A stretch of DNA of 57,257 nt from Opitutia bacterium (GCA_016217595.1 JACRHS010000027.1:1-57257); one strand, 5' to 3'; counted from the stretch's first letter, positions 39,666-49,607 are shown. Numbers and translations: made by a program. The notes: generated by a model from the sequence alone, not told the origin.

Positions 39666-41111
39666 TCAGTCGAGGATGTAGCCCTCTTCGCCGTGCTCGG
39701 CGACATCGAGCCCGGTGGACTCGTGCTCTTCCTCGACCCGCAGGCCGCCGACCGCCCAGCCCACCGCTTTGGCGATCAACACCGTCGCCACCACCGACCA
39801 GACCAGCACGATGCCGCCGGCCTTGAGTTGCTCCAGCCACAGCGTGTGGCCGACCAGCCCGGCGATGGGGCCGGCGGCCAGGTTGGGATTGACCTCCGGC
39901 GTGGCGAGGAAGCCGGCCAGAATGGTGCCCAGCGTGCCGCCCACCGCGTGAACGCCAAAGGTGTCGAGCGAATCGTCGTAGCGGAATTTCGCCTTGAGCG
40001 TGTTGCAGGCGAAGAACGTCGCCGCGCCCGCCACCAGGCCGATGAAGACCGCGCTGCCCGCTGTCACGAAGCCGCTGGCCGGCGTGATCGTGGCCAGCCC
40101 CGCCACCGCGCCCGAGCAGAAACCGAGCACGCTCGGTTTGCCGCGCAACTTGTATTCAAGAGCTGGCCACATGACGCAGCCCGCCGCGGCCGCGAGGGTC
40201 GTGGCCACGAACGCGTTCACCGCCACGCCATCGGCCGCCACGGCGCTGCCGGCGTTGAAGCCGTACCAGCCCGCCCAGAGCATCCCCGTGCCGACCATGC
40301 ACAGCACCATGTTGTGCGGCGGCATCGGCTCGCGACCGTGACCCAGGCGTTTGCCCAGCACGATGCACAGCGCCAGCGCGCTCCAGCCCGACGTCATGTG
40401 CACCACGATGCCGCCGGCGAAGTCGATCGCGCGGATCGACGCCCCGGCGTTGAAGAGGCCGTTCATCATCCCGTCGGCGCCCCAGAGCATGTGGGCCACG
40501 GGGAAATAGACGGCGAACATCCATACGATGCTGAAGAGAATAACCGCCTTGAACTTCATGCGCTCGGCGATGGCGCCGACCGTCAGCGCCGGCGTGATGA
40601 TGGCGAACATGAGCTGGTAGATCGCGAACAGATTGTGCGAGATCCACGGCGCGTAGTCGGTGTTGGGCGCCACGCCGACACCGCGCAGAAAGGCATACTG
40701 CAAACTGCCGATCCCGCCGCCGCCGCGGGCAAACGCCAGACTGTACCCGCAGGCCCACCACAGGATGGTCACCACGCCGGCCAGTCCGAGGCACTGGGCC
40801 AGGATGGAGAGCACGTTCTTGCGCCGCACGAGGCCGCCATAAAAGAGCGCGAGACCCGGCAGGGTCATGAACAACACCAGCGCGGAGCTCGTCATCATCC
40901 ACGCGCTATGGCCGGGACCCGGCCCGGCGACTTTGGAAAGCGCGTGGCCGTCGGTGGCCCGGGGCGCATTATTGAGATAGGCTTCGATGTCGGCCAGCCG
41001 CTGTTCGACCGAGGCCGGCGGCAGCGCTTGGGGCGCGGCTTCGGCCGCGGATAGCGGCAATGCAGTGGCGAGCAACGAGCTCATCAGGATGAGACCGGAG
41101 AAAAATTTCAT
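39666..41111 (-). CDS. amt: Ammonium transporter (Amt family) with signal peptide
   Basis: 481 residues from ATG 41111. A cleavable signal (residues 2-24, FFSGLILMSSLLATALPLSA) and a polar linker precede eleven membrane helices. Hallmarks include ALVLFMTLPGLALFYGGLVR, the twin-histidine positions in VVHMTSGWSAL and GVHAVGGTLGT, and MVGTGMLWAGWYGFNAGS. It carries ammonium or ammonia into the cell. No glnK/PII gene lies next to it, although amt and glnK are often paired. A hairpin lies 50 bases upstream. Confidence 0.95.
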   Translation of the reverse strand: MKFFSGLILMSSLLATALPLSAAEAAPQALPPASVEQRLADIEAYLNNAPRATDGHALSKVAGPGPGHSAWMMTSSALVLFMTLPGLALFYGGLVRRKNVLSILAQCLGLAGVVTILWWACGYSLAFARGGGGIGSLQYAFLRGVGVAPNTDYAPWISHNLFAIYQLMFAIITPALTVGAIAERMKFKAVILFSIVWMFAVYFPVAHMLWGADGMMNGLFNAGASIRAIDFAGGIVVHMTSGWSALALCIVLGKRLGHGREPMPPHNMVLCMVGTGMLWAGWYGFNAGSAVAADGVAVNAFVATTLAAAAGCVMWPALEYKLRGKPSVLGFCSGAVAGLATITPASGFVTAGSAVFIGLVAGAATFFACNTLKAKFRYDDSLDTFGVHAVGGTLGTILAGFLATPEVNPNLAAGPIAGLVGHTLWLEQLKAGGIVLVWSVVATVLIAKAVGWAVGGLRVEEEHESTGLDVAEHGEEGYILD

Positions 41112-41160
41112 AGCAAAGGGGCGGGGCAGCCGAAATGGCAGCCCACGTTTGGAAACGGGA

Positions 41161-41183
41161 AAGCCTGCACTTGTAGCAGGCTT
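41161..41183 (-). promoter_or_regulatory. Hairpin in the amt upstream region
   Basis: Perfect 8-base arms AAGCCTGC (41161-41168) and GCAGGCTT (41176-41183) flank ACTTGTA, 50 bases before the amt start. It could be part of the leader or a regulator site. The function is unknown. Confidence 0.35.
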
Positions 41184-41291
41184 CGCGCCGATCATGGGCC
41201 CATTTTCAAAAAAAATGCGGACGGTGATTTTGCCTGCAAATCTTCCAGCCCCATCGGCAGATCGGCGAGAACGCGGTCCGCCGCGCAGCCG

Positions 41292-41558
41292 TTATTTGCG
41301 CTTAAGCCGCGGCAGCGCGACCCACCAACGGCTAAACATGTAGCTGAAAAACACCGCCAGCCCGAGATCCAGAAGCAGACTGAACCAACGAAACCGGGAG
41401 GAGTCTTCGGATTGGCGCCAAAACCAGAACGGCCAACCCAGCCGCTGATAGTGGGAGGTGGAAATCAGCACGTACCAGACAAGGTTGAGAGCGACTAACG
41501 CCGCCATGCAGATGCCGAACACGCGAAGCCGGGCGAGAGTGGGGTTGGTCTGGCGCAT
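41292..41558 (-). CDS. Small two-helix membrane protein
   Basis: 88 residues from ATG 41558. Two hydrophobic segments are visible (VFGICMAALVALNLVWYVLI and WFSLLLDLGLAVFFSYMFSR), separated by a polar loop (SRF region) and ending in a basic tail LPRLKRK. I do not recognise a family. It stands between amt and the sulfatase, all on the minus strand, without an obvious functional link. Confidence 0.6.
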   Translation of the reverse strand: MRQTNPTLARLRVFGICMAALVALNLVWYVLISTSHYQRLGWPFWFWRQSEDSSRFRWFSLLLDLGLAVFFSYMFSRWWVALPRLKRK

Positions 41559-41636
41559 GGGGTTTATGAAATCGCTGCGGGCTGAAACCGTGCAGGTTTG
41601 CCGCACCCTGGTTTTCGCACGGAGAGGGATGGGCGT

Positions 41637-43136
41637 TCAGGTTTTCGGCAGGGCACCGCGCCAGCCGGCGCGCCATTGGGCCATCAATTGCTCGACGAGC
41701 GCGGCGTGTTCGCTGCGTTTCGCGAGGTTCGTGTTCTCCTGCGGGTCAGTCTGGTGGTCGTAGAGTTCGATGGCGTCGACTTTGGTGTGATCGTTGCGCG
41801 CGACCCAGACGACGAAGCGGTAGCGTTCGGTACGCATGGCGTAGCCCATGACAGGCTGGCCGGTCTGTCCGGCGGGGCGCGGATACTGGCTGAACGCGGC
41901 TTGTTTCCAAGGGCGCTGCGGATCGGCGAGCAGCGGCTTGAAGCTCGTGCCTTCCAAGTGGACGGGCAGCGGCAGACCCGCGAGGTCCGCGAGCGTCGGA
42001 TAGATGTCCACGAATTCGACGAGTGCGGCGGTGCGCGCGCCGGCGTGTTTCATGCCGGGCACGGAGAGGAGCAGCGGCGCGTTGGTGTCGTTTTCGCAAT
42101 TGCTGTGTTTGCACCAGGCGTCGTGTTCGCCGAGTTTCCAGCCGTGGTCGCCCCAGAGGATGACGATGGTGTTCTGGCGCAGGCCGAGGCGGTCGAGTTC
42201 GTCGAGCACTTTGCCCACTTGGGCGTCCATGTAGCTGATCGCGGCGTAATAGCCGTGTTTCAACTGGCGGGCGATGTCGTCGGGGACGGAGCCGGCGGGT
42301 ATGCCGTGGTAATTGTGTAGCTCGCCGCCGGGTAGGATGGCGTAGTCGGGGGCGTCCTTGGGGCGGAATTTATTCGGGGCGAGTTGGATTTTCGCGGGGT
42401 CGTAGAGGTCCCAATATTTTTTCGGCGAGACGAAGGGCAGGTGTGGTTTGACGAAGCCGACGGCGAGGAAGAACGGCTCTGTCTTCTGGCGGATGGTGCG
42501 CAAGGTGGCGACGGCGAGATCGGCGACTTTGCCGTCTTGATAATAATTGTCGGGCACATCGCCGGCTTCGAAGGCGGGGCCGCGTGGACCACGGGCGGTT
42601 TTGGCGGCCTTCTTTTTGCCAGCTTTTCTGGCCTTGGGTTCGCCGTCGGGCTCGGTCTGCACATTGCGTTGGGTCAGAGCGATGTTTTCAGGGCGGGCAT
42701 ACATGGGCGCCCGGGGCGTCTGCCACGGCACGGACCACGTGGGCGGGTCGTCGTAACCGCCGTGGAAGATCTTGCCCATGCCTTGGACGAAGTAACCGTT
42801 CTGCTTGAAGTGCTGGCCGAGGGTGACGACTTGGGGCAGGGCGGTGCGGAAATGCGTTTCCAGGTCCCAGACCTTCGTGGTGTCGGGGCGCGTGCCGGTC
42901 ATGAGGCTCGAACGCGTGGGCGAGCAGACAGCCTGTTGACAATAGGCGCGGGTGAACACGAGACCGGCCCGGGCGATGCGGTCGAGGTTGGGGCTTTTGA
43001 CATAGTCGAAGCCGTAGCAACCGAACTCGGGGCGCAGATCGTCGACGGCGATGAAGAGGATGTTGGGCCGGTCGGCGGCGCGAGCTGTGAGGGTGGCGAG
43101 CGTGGCTACGAAGAGCAGGCGAAGGAGCGTTTTCAT
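41637..43136 (-). CDS. Exported sulfatase (iduronate-2-sulfatase-like)
   Basis: 499 residues from ATG 43136. A signal peptide spans 1-20 (LRLLFVATLATLTARAA). The sulfatase fold opens with PNILFIAVDDLRPEFGCYG (metal-binding Asp32/33). It carries the formylglycine site CSPTRSS with Cys71, which an anaerobic or FGE-type maturase must convert. Further motifs are GKIFHGGYDDPP, FFLAVGFVKPHLPFVSPKKY and VILWGDHGWKLGEHD, as in iduronate-sulfatase-like members. A Lys/Ala-rich insert (KARKAGKKKAAKTARG) is unusual. It should remove sulfate from sulfated glycans outside the cytoplasm. No maturase is in the window. Confidence 0.92.
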   Translation of the reverse strand: MKTLLRLLFVATLATLTARAADRPNILFIAVDDLRPEFGCYGFDYVKSPNLDRIARAGLVFTRAYCQQAVCSPTRSSLMTGTRPDTTKVWDLETHFRTALPQVVTLGQHFKQNGYFVQGMGKIFHGGYDDPPTWSVPWQTPRAPMYARPENIALTQRNVQTEPDGEPKARKAGKKKAAKTARGPRGPAFEAGDVPDNYYQDGKVADLAVATLRTIRQKTEPFFLAVGFVKPHLPFVSPKKYWDLYDPAKIQLAPNKFRPKDAPDYAILPGGELHNYHGIPAGSVPDDIARQLKHGYYAAISYMDAQVGKVLDELDRLGLRQNTIVILWGDHGWKLGEHDAWCKHSNCENDTNAPLLLSVPGMKHAGARTAALVEFVDIYPTLADLAGLPLPVHLEGTSFKPLLADPQRPWKQAAFSQYPRPAGQTGQPVMGYAMRTERYRFVVWVARNDHTKVDAIELYDHQTDPQENTNLAKRSEHAALVEQLMAQWRAGWRGALPKT

Positions 43137-43346
43137 ATGCGGAGGAGGTCGAAGGCGGGGCCGGAGCGTGTAGAGCCATAGCGACGACAAAAACGCACGG
43201 CGAGGCCGCAGTTGCTCGTTGCTGGCGCGGGCGACCCGGACAGGGGCTGCATCTGGGGGGCTGATGTTGGCGCCGATGGTCGGAGGCCTTGCGGGCGCAC
43301 GTCTTTTCCGTCTACTCGGTTTGTAACCCTCTACCTGCATCCACCC

Positions 43347-44849
43347 ATGAGCACCGCTCGTTTTGTCCTCGCCCTCGATCAAGGTACCACCAGCTCGCGC
43401 ACCATCATCTTTGATCGTGCAGGCGCGGTCGTCGCTACTGCGCAGCAGGAGTTCCCGCAACTTTATCCGCAGCCGGGCTGGGTGGAGCACGACCCGCTGG
43501 CCATCTGGCAGACGCAGCAGGCCACCGCCGCCGCCGCGCTCGCGAAGGCCGGGCTCGCACCCGCGGCCATCGCCGCCGTCGGCGTGACGAATCAGCGCGA
43601 GACGACCGTGGTGTGGGACCGCGCCACCGGGCAGCCGGTTTATCCCGCCATCGTCTGGCAGGACCGGCGCACCTCGGATTTCTGCGCGCAACTGAAACGC
43701 GACGGCGCCGAGCCGATGGTGGCCGCGAAGACCGGGCTGCGGCTCGACCCGTATTTCTCGGGCACCAAGCTGCGGTGGATTCTCGACAACGTCGCCGGCG
43801 CGCGCGCCCGCGCCGAGGCGGGGCAGCTCCTCTTCGGCACCATCGACACGTGGCTGGTCTGGAAACTCACCGGCGGCCGGGTGCACGTGACGGATGCCTC
43901 CAACGCCAGCCGCACGCTGCTCTTTAACATCAAGACCGGCGACTGGGACGACGAGCTGCTCGCACTGTTGCGCGTGCCCCGCGTGATGTTGCCGGCGGTG
44001 CGTTCGAGCTCGGAAGTTTACGGCGAGACCAGCGCGCCGTTTTGCCCGGCGGGCGTGCCGATCTCCGGCATCGCGGGCGATCAGCAGGCGGCGCTGTTCG
44101 GTCAGGCGTGTTTCGCGCCCGGCATGGCGAAGAACACCTACGGCACCGGCTGCTTCCTGCTCATGAACACCGGCACGGAGGCCGTGCCTTCGCGCAACAA
44201 TCTCCTCACCACGGTCGCGTGGCAGATCGGCGGGCGCACGGAGTACGCGCTCGAAGGCTCGGTCTTCATCGGCGGCGCGGCCGTGCAATGGTTGCGCGAC
44301 GAATTGAAACTGGTGCAATCCGCCGCCGAGCTGGACGAGCTGGCGTCGTCGGTGCCCGATGCCGGCGGGATGTTCCTCGTGCCGGCGTTTGCCGGACTCG
44401 GCGCGCCGCATTGGGACCCGTATGCCCGCGGCGTCGCTGTCGGCATCACGCGCGGCACCAACCGCGCGCATTTCTGCCGCGCGGCGCTGGAGTCGATCGC
44501 GTTTCAATCGGCGGATCTCATCGCGTGCATGGAGAAGGACAGCGGCATCGCGCTGCAACAACTGCGCGTCGACGGCGGCGCGTCCCGGAGCCGGCCGCTG
44601 ATGCAATTTCAGGCCGACCTGCTCGGCACGCCGGTGGTTCGGCCGAAGAGTGTCGAGACGACGGCGCTGGGCGCGGCGTATCTCGCGGGACTCGCGGTCG
44701 GGTATTGGGAAAACCGCGACGACATCGCGCGCAACTGGGCGGTCGACTCCACGTTCGCCCCGCAGCGTCCCAGAGACGAGATGGCCAAGCTCCGCGGCGC
44801 CTGGTCGCGCGCCGTCGAGCGCGCCAAGAGCTGGGAACAGTCGGGCTGA
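43347..44849 (+). CDS. glpK: Glycerol kinase
   Basis: 500 residues, the normal family length. The FGGY-type kinase signatures are [18 protein letters not shown] at the N-terminus, [60 protein letters not shown], the phosphate-binding [15 protein letters not shown] and the late [20 protein letters not shown]. It makes glycerol-3-phosphate from glycerol and ATP. No glpF, glpD or regulator lies beside it. A strong stem-loop follows 25 bases downstream. Confidence 0.95.
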   Translation: MSTARFVLALDQGTTSSRTIIFDRAGAVVATAQQEFPQLYPQPGWVEHDPLAIWQTQQATAAAALAKAGLAPAAIAAVGVTNQRETTVVWDRATGQPVYPAIVWQDRRTSDFCAQLKRDGAEPMVAAKTGLRLDPYFSGTKLRWILDNVAGARARAEAGQLLFGTIDTWLVWKLTGGRVHVTDASNASRTLLFNIKTGDWDDELLALLRVPRVMLPAVRSSSEVYGETSAPFCPAGVPISGIAGDQQAALFGQACFAPGMAKNTYGTGCFLLMNTGTEAVPSRNNLLTTVAWQIGGRTEYALEGSVFIGGAAVQWLRDELKLVQSAAELDELASSVPDAGGMFLVPAFAGLGAPHWDPYARGVAVGITRGTNRAHFCRAALESIAFQSADLIACMEKDSGIALQQLRVDGGASRSRPLMQFQADLLGTPVVRPKSVETTALGAAYLAGLAVGYWENRDDIARNWAVDSTFAPQRPRDEMAKLRGAWSRAVERAKSWEQSG

Positions 44850-44873
44850 TTGCCCGGTCCTCGTTTGAAGCAT

Positions 44874-44900
44874 GTGTCGCTCACCGCTGGCGAGCGACAC
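44874..44900 (+). terminator. Stem-loop after glpK
   Basis: Perfect 9-base arms GTGTCGCTC (44874-44882) and GAGCGACAC (44892-44900) flank ACCGCTGGC. The position just after the glpK stop suggests a terminator or a 3'-protecting stem. No T-tract follows. Confidence 0.4.
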
Positions 44901-45041
44901 GCACTCGCGCGGACCAGCTGTGAGACTGTATTGGCCTGGCCTTCGAGGCCGAGTTGCACCTTGCCCATGAACAAGTGCCATGCTCCTTTTAGCTGCATGA
45001 TACCCTCGCCTTTATGGCCGAATAGCATTCGAGCACGCCAT

Positions 45042-45443
45042 ATGATGAGATCGACCGTGCTTCTCACCGTCGCGCTTCTGTGTGGTTGTGTGGCCATGCG
45101 AATCGAGCCACTCGCTGTACTTCAGGGACAAAACCAAGCCCTCGTTCTTCACGGTAATGGATCAGAAAGGAAAGAAGGCCGGACGATTTCCGTGAACGGA
45201 CTGCCCGAGATTCTTGCGCGGGCCACCTGGGTTGAAAAACGTGTTTTCCACAAGGGTGGCGTATGGCTCCGATTTAAGGAGAATCGGGAAATTTTTCTGC
45301 CACACGCTTTCGATTTCTTTCTCGTTCGAGGCGTCAACGGCCACTTTGAAATACGGAAAGAAGATGCGGCGCGATATCGCGACGTTGTGCAGCGCATCCA
45401 AAAAGAGGCTAACTTATCGCATCCGGTCGAGCATCAGCCGTGA
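45042..45443 (+). CDS. Putative small lipoprotein
   Basis: 133 residues from ATG 45042. ATG 45045 is equally possible, and the upstream in-frame extension to 44850 lacks character. The N-terminus MMRSTVLLTVALLCGC has a lipoprotein-like signal ending at Cys16. The rest is a small mixed alpha/beta domain (GRTISVNGLPEILARATWVE, GGVWLRFKENREIFLPHAFD) of unknown family. It has lower GC than its neighbours. Confidence 0.6.
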   Translation: MMRSTVLLTVALLCGCVAMRIEPLAVLQGQNQALVLHGNGSERKEGRTISVNGLPEILARATWVEKRVFHKGGVWLRFKENREIFLPHAFDFFLVRGVNGHFEIRKEDAARYRDVVQRIQKEANLSHPVEHQP

Positions 45444-45654
45444 AACCTGATCAGCTTAGCGGTTCGGCAGCGAGAGGCTGAAGCGACCCATCAATTGCGA
45501 TGGGTGGTTGGGCGGCAAAGGTGCCCGTTGGGTCCGGAGTGTCGTGGATTGGGACCGGTTTCAATTTGTCCCGCCGTGGCGTGAATGTTGCGTTGGGGTA
45601 GCGACAGTATTTAGCATGAATAGATATACGCTGGCGCTTGTCCCCTGTACCACC

Positions 45655-48600
45655 ATGTCAAAGACCCTCACCCAACCGTTGCGCGGAGCCTTGGTGGCTT
45701 TCGCTGTCTCGCTCGCGTTTCCTCTCTCAACGCTCGCGACCGATCCTTATCCGCGCAGTCAGACGCCGGCGCTCGACCTGGCGCAATTCCGCGAGCCCGC
45801 GGCGGAATACCGCGGCGCGCCGTTCTGGTCGTGGAACACCGCCATGCAGGCGCGGCACCTCGCGCAGATGGACGAGCTCAAGGCGATGGGCTTTGGCGGC
45901 GCCACCATCCACGCGCGGACAGGGCTGGCCACGGAGTATCTCGGGCCCGACTTCATGCGCTTGGTGCAGGACTCGACGGCCCGCGCGCAAAAGCTCGGCA
46001 TGTACGTTTTGCTGTACGACGAAGACCGCTGGCCGTCGGGTTTTGCCGGCGGACTCGTGACCAAGGACGAACAGTACCGGCAGCGTCGTTTGTTGTGGAC
46101 GCCAAAAACGGAGACGCAACCCGGTCGGTTGCTGGGCCGTTTCGCGGTGAAATTGGACGACGCGGGTTGTCTCGCCAGCTATCAACGGCTGGCCGAAGGT
46201 GCGGCGGCGCCGACGGACGCGACGGTCTGGAGCGCGTATGTGCAGGTCGCCACACCGAGCGAGCGTTTCAACAACCAGACCTACGTCGACACGCTCAATC
46301 CCGCGGCCATCCGCCGTTTCGCGGAGAGCACCTTCGATCGCTATCATCAAGCGGTGGGGGCGCAGTACGGCCGGCTGATTCCGGGCATGTTCACCGACGA
46401 GCCGCAGTTTGTGCGCAAAGGCTCTCTGGCGCAGGCGCGCGCCAAGGCCGACGTGTTGCTGCCGTTCACCGACGATTTTCTGGCCAGCTATGAAAAGGCC
46501 TTCGGGCAGAAACTGGACGAGTTGTTGCCGGAATTGTACTGGGAACTGCCCGCCGGGCGCGTTTCGACCGCGCGCTGGCGTTATCACGAACACGTGGCGA
46601 CGCGGTTCACGGAGGCGTTTGCCGCCACGCTCGGCGCGTGGTGCGAAAAACAAGGCGTGGCGCTCACCGGACACATGATGAAGGAGCAGCCGATCTCGGG
46701 GCAGAGCGGCTACGTCGGCGATGCGATGCGCAGCCTGCAATATTTCCAGATTCCCGGCATCGACATGCTCTGCGATTACGTCGAATACCTCACGGCCAAA
46801 CAGGCGCAGAGCGCGGCGCATCAGGCGGGCCGCAACGCGGTGTTGAGCGAGTTGTACGGCGTGACCGGCTGGCATTTCGATTTCGGCGGGCACAAGCGGC
46901 AGGGCGACTGGCAGGCGGCGCTCGGGGTAACGTTGCGCGTGCCGCATCTGGCGTGGGTGTCGATGGCCGGCGAGGCCAAGCGCGATTATCCGGCCGCCAT
47001 CGGCTGGCAGTCGCCGTGGTACAAGGAATACCCGCTGGTCGAGGATCACTTTGCGCGCGTCAACACGGCGTTGACCCGCGGGCAGCCGCGGGTGCGTGTC
47101 GCGGTGGTGCATCCCATCGAGTCGGTCTGGCTGGCCGAGGGACCGCGCGAGCAAACCGAGCCCGAGCGCAAACGGCAGGACGAAGCGGCGGAAAATTTCG
47201 CGGCGTGGCTGATCCATGGTCAGATCGATTACTTCTTGTGCGAGGCGAGTCTGCCGCGCCTGCATCGGCCGGCGGGCAAGGGTTTCGCGGTCGGCGCCAT
47301 GACTTATGATGTAGTGGCGGTGCCGCAGCTGCGCACGATTCGCGCGAGCACGCTGGAGCGTTTGGAGGCGTTTGCCGCGGCGGGCGGGCAGGTGATTTTT
47401 GCCGGCGAGGCGCCGGCGCTGGTGGATGCGCAGCCGTCGGATCGCGCGCAGAAACTGGCTGCGCGGTGTCAACAGACGCCGTGGGCGTCTGCGCCGGTGC
47501 TGGCGGCGCTGGCACCGTGGCGCGACGTCGAGGTCATTGGCCCCGCCGGTCAGCGGGCGACGCGCGTGGTGCATCAGCTCCGGCAGGATGGCGCGCGGCG
47601 CTGGCTCTTCCTCTGCCAAAACGACCGGCAGCAGGACTTGGGCCGGGCGCGGGTGACGGTGGCGGGCGACTGGAGCGTGACGCGTTTCGACACGCTGACC
47701 GGCCAGACCGAGCGCCTCGCGACGACCAGCGAGGGCGCGCGGACCGTGGTGGACGTGGAGCTGTTCGCGCAAGGCAGCATGCTGCTCGCGCTCGACCCCG
47801 GGGCGAAACCCGGCGGCGCGAAACCGGGCCTCGTCGCTTGGACCGAGGGCGTGATACTCGACGGCGCGGTGCCGGTAACGCTGAGCGAGCCCAACGCGCT
47901 GCTGCTCGACCAGGCAGAATGGCGCTGGCAGGACGAACCCTGGCAGCCGCGCGAGGAAATTTTGCGGCTCGATGTGATGCTGCGCAAAAAGCTCGGGCTG
48001 CCGTTGCGCGGCGGAAATATGGCGCAACCGTGGACCAACACCACGCCCGCCGAGCTGCTTGGCACCGTGAGTCTGAAGTTGCAGGTGCGGTGCGAGGTGC
48101 CGGTGACTGGAGCCAAGCTGGCGCTCGAAGAAGCGGCGACCGCGCGCATCACCGTCGACGGTCAGCCTGTGACGGCGACGCCGCAGGGCTGGTGGGTCGA
48201 CGAGTGTTATCCGCTGGTGGCCATGCCGCCGCTTGCGGCAGGCACGCATGAGATCGTGATCGCGTTTCCCTTCACTCGGAAAACCAATCTCGAATGGTGC
48301 TATCTGCTGGGCGATTTCGGCGTGCGGGTGCAGGGCCGCGACACTGCGGTGATCGCGCCGGTGCGGACCTTGCGGCCGGGCAGCTGGGTGGAGCAAGGGC
48401 TGCCGTTCTACGCGGGCAACGTGACTTATCATTTCGCCATCGAGGGAGGGGAACGCGCGCAGCGGCTCAACGCGGCCGGCTTCCAAGCGCCCTTGCTCGC
48501 GGTGACGTTGGATGGGCGGCCGGCGGGCAAAATCGCATTCGCGCCCTATTGTCTGGAGCTGGGCAAGCTCGCGCCCGGCCGGCACGCGCTCGATGTCATG

Positions 48601-48786
48601 GCGTTTGGCAATCGCGCCAACGCCTTCGGCATCGTGCATCACACCAACATGGACCTGCCGTGGTACGGGCCCAACGCGTGGCGCTCCACCGGCAAGGACT
48701 GGACCTACGAGTACAACCTGCGGCCGACCGGCTTGCTCAAGGCGCCGCGCTTGCAAGCGATCGCTCCGGCGGTGGCCGCCCGATAA
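45655..48786 (+). CDS. Exported GH106-like glycoside hydrolase
   Basis: 1043 residues from ATG 45655. ATG 45616 is possible, but 45655 puts the signal peptide (LRGALVAFAVSLAFPLSTLA) at the N-terminus. The catalytic part begins with FWSWNTAMQARHLAQMDELK, then MGFGGATIHARTGLATEYLG and YVLLYDEDRWPSGFAGGLVT, as in GH106 alpha-L-rhamnosidases and their relatives. Middle motifs include MFTDEPQF, a good candidate for a catalytic acidic pair. The C-terminal part (about 800-1020) looks like a galactose-binding beta-sandwich. It should cut rhamnose or a related sugar from plant or bacterial polysaccharides. Substrate specificity is uncertain. Confidence 0.85.
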   Translation: MSKTLTQPLRGALVAFAVSLAFPLSTLATDPYPRSQTPALDLAQFREPAAEYRGAPFWSWNTAMQARHLAQMDELKAMGFGGATIHARTGLATEYLGPDFMRLVQDSTARAQKLGMYVLLYDEDRWPSGFAGGLVTKDEQYRQRRLLWTPKTETQPGRLLGRFAVKLDDAGCLASYQRLAEGAAAPTDATVWSAYVQVATPSERFNNQTYVDTLNPAAIRRFAESTFDRYHQAVGAQYGRLIPGMFTDEPQFVRKGSLAQARAKADVLLPFTDDFLASYEKAFGQKLDELLPELYWELPAGRVSTARWRYHEHVATRFTEAFAATLGAWCEKQGVALTGHMMKEQPISGQSGYVGDAMRSLQYFQIPGIDMLCDYVEYLTAKQAQSAAHQAGRNAVLSELYGVTGWHFDFGGHKRQGDWQAALGVTLRVPHLAWVSMAGEAKRDYPAAIGWQSPWYKEYPLVEDHFARVNTALTRGQPRVRVAVVHPIESVWLAEGPREQTEPERKRQDEAAENFAAWLIHGQIDYFLCEASLPRLHRPAGKGFAVGAMTYDVVAVPQLRTIRASTLERLEAFAAAGGQVIFAGEAPALVDAQPSDRAQKLAARCQQTPWASAPVLAALAPWRDVEVIGPAGQRATRVVHQLRQDGARRWLFLCQNDRQQDLGRARVTVAGDWSVTRFDTLTGQTERLATTSEGARTVVDVELFAQGSMLLALDPGAKPGGAKPGLVAWTEGVILDGAVPVTLSEPNALLLDQAEWRWQDEPWQPREEILRLDVMLRKKLGLPLRGGNMAQPWTNTTPAELLGTVSLKLQVRCEVPVTGAKLALEEAATARITVDGQPVTATPQGWWVDECYPLVAMPPLAAGTHEIVIAFPFTRKTNLEWCYLLGDFGVRVQGRDTAVIAPVRTLRPGSWVEQGLPFYAGNVTYHFAIEGGERAQRLNAAGFQAPLLAVTLDGRPAGKIAFAPYCLELGKLAPGRHALDVMAFGNRANAFGIVHHTNMDLPWYGPNAWRSTGKDWTYEYNLRPTGLLKAPRLQAIAPAVAAR

Positions 48787-48847
48787 CGGCGGGTCAAAAT
48801 TTTCGCAACGAACCCGGCGCAGGCGCGCAGGCCGCGTCGGGTTCGGT

Positions 48848-49573
48848 TCAGGCGCGGTCGGGGTTCACCAGCATGTAGCCGGCCGAGCGAAGCGTGCGGA
48901 TGAATCGCGGCTGCTTGGCGTCGTCGCCGAGTTTTTTGCGCAGGGCCGAGATGTGCACATCGATGGAGCGGTCGAACACGTCATAATTTCGGTCGCGGAT
49001 TTCATCGAGCAACGTCTCGCGTGATTTCACGCGTCCGCACGCGCGCGCCAGACTGGTGAGCAAGTCGAACTCCACCGGCGTGAGCGGCAGCGGCGTGTCG
49101 CCCAGCGTGGCGGTGCGGGCCTCGGGTTGGAGCCGGAGCGGGCCGACCACGATCTCCTCCGGTGGTGGGGCGAGATCGGGCGTCGCGGGGCGGGCGGAAC
49201 GGCGGATGACGGCGCGCAACCGCGCCAGGAGTTCGCGGGTCGAAAATGTTTTGGGCAGATAATCGTCCGCGCCGACTTCGAGCCCGACAATGCGGTCGGT
49301 TTCGTCGCCGCGGGCGGTGAGCATGAGCACGGGCACGTTGCTCTTCTGGCGGATGCGACGCAGCACTTCAAAACCGTCCAGCTCCGGGAGCATCACGTCG
49401 AGCAACACCGCGTGCCAGGTTTCGCCGGTGGCGGCGGCCACGCCGGCGGGGCCGGTGTGCACGGCGGTGACCGCGAAGCCCAGCGGGGCCAGATAGTCGG
49501 TGACCAACCGGCAGAGTTTGCGGTCGTCATCGATCATCAGCAGGCGGATCTGGCCGGTGGCGGTGTCGGGCAT
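48848..49573 (-). CDS. OmpR/PhoB-type response regulator, orphan
   Basis: 241 residues from ATG 49573. The receiver domain (10-125) has Asp15/16, phospho-acceptor Asp59 (LLDVMLPELDG), Thr86 and Lys108. The residue after Lys108 is Thr instead of the usual cis-Pro (YLPKTFSTREL). The C-terminal winged helix (about 150-236) is typical of OmpR/PhoB (PLPLTPVEFDLLTSLARACG, SIDVHISALRKKLGDD, IRTLRSAGYML). No histidine kinase gene is adjacent, so its partner must be elsewhere. The downstream gene is the convergent GH106-like hydrolase. Confidence 0.92.
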   Translation of the reverse strand: MPDTATGQIRLLMIDDDRKLCRLVTDYLAPLGFAVTAVHTGPAGVAAATGETWHAVLLDVMLPELDGFEVLRRIRQKSNVPVLMLTARGDETDRIVGLEVGADDYLPKTFSTRELLARLRAVIRRSARPATPDLAPPPEEIVVGPLRLQPEARTATLGDTPLPLTPVEFDLLTSLARACGRVKSRETLLDEIRDRNYDVFDRSIDVHISALRKKLGDDAKQPRFIRTLRSAGYMLVNPDRA

Positions 49574-49607
49574 GGCGCGAGGAATGTGGGTGGGAGACAG
49601 CGCAGGT

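Noticed and set aside
43137..44981. Long N-terminal extension of the sulfatase frame
   Set aside because: It is antisense to glpK. The signal peptide right after ATG 43136 marks the real start.
45486..45505. Hairpin ACCCATC/GATGGGT after the small lipoprotein gene
   Set aside because: The stem is short, no T-tract follows, and it lies 43 bases after the stop. Not strong enough to call a terminator.
45727..48756. 1009-codon minus-strand open frame
   Set aside because: It is antisense to the GH106-like hydrolase, is Arg/His/Gln-rich and has no recognisable domain.
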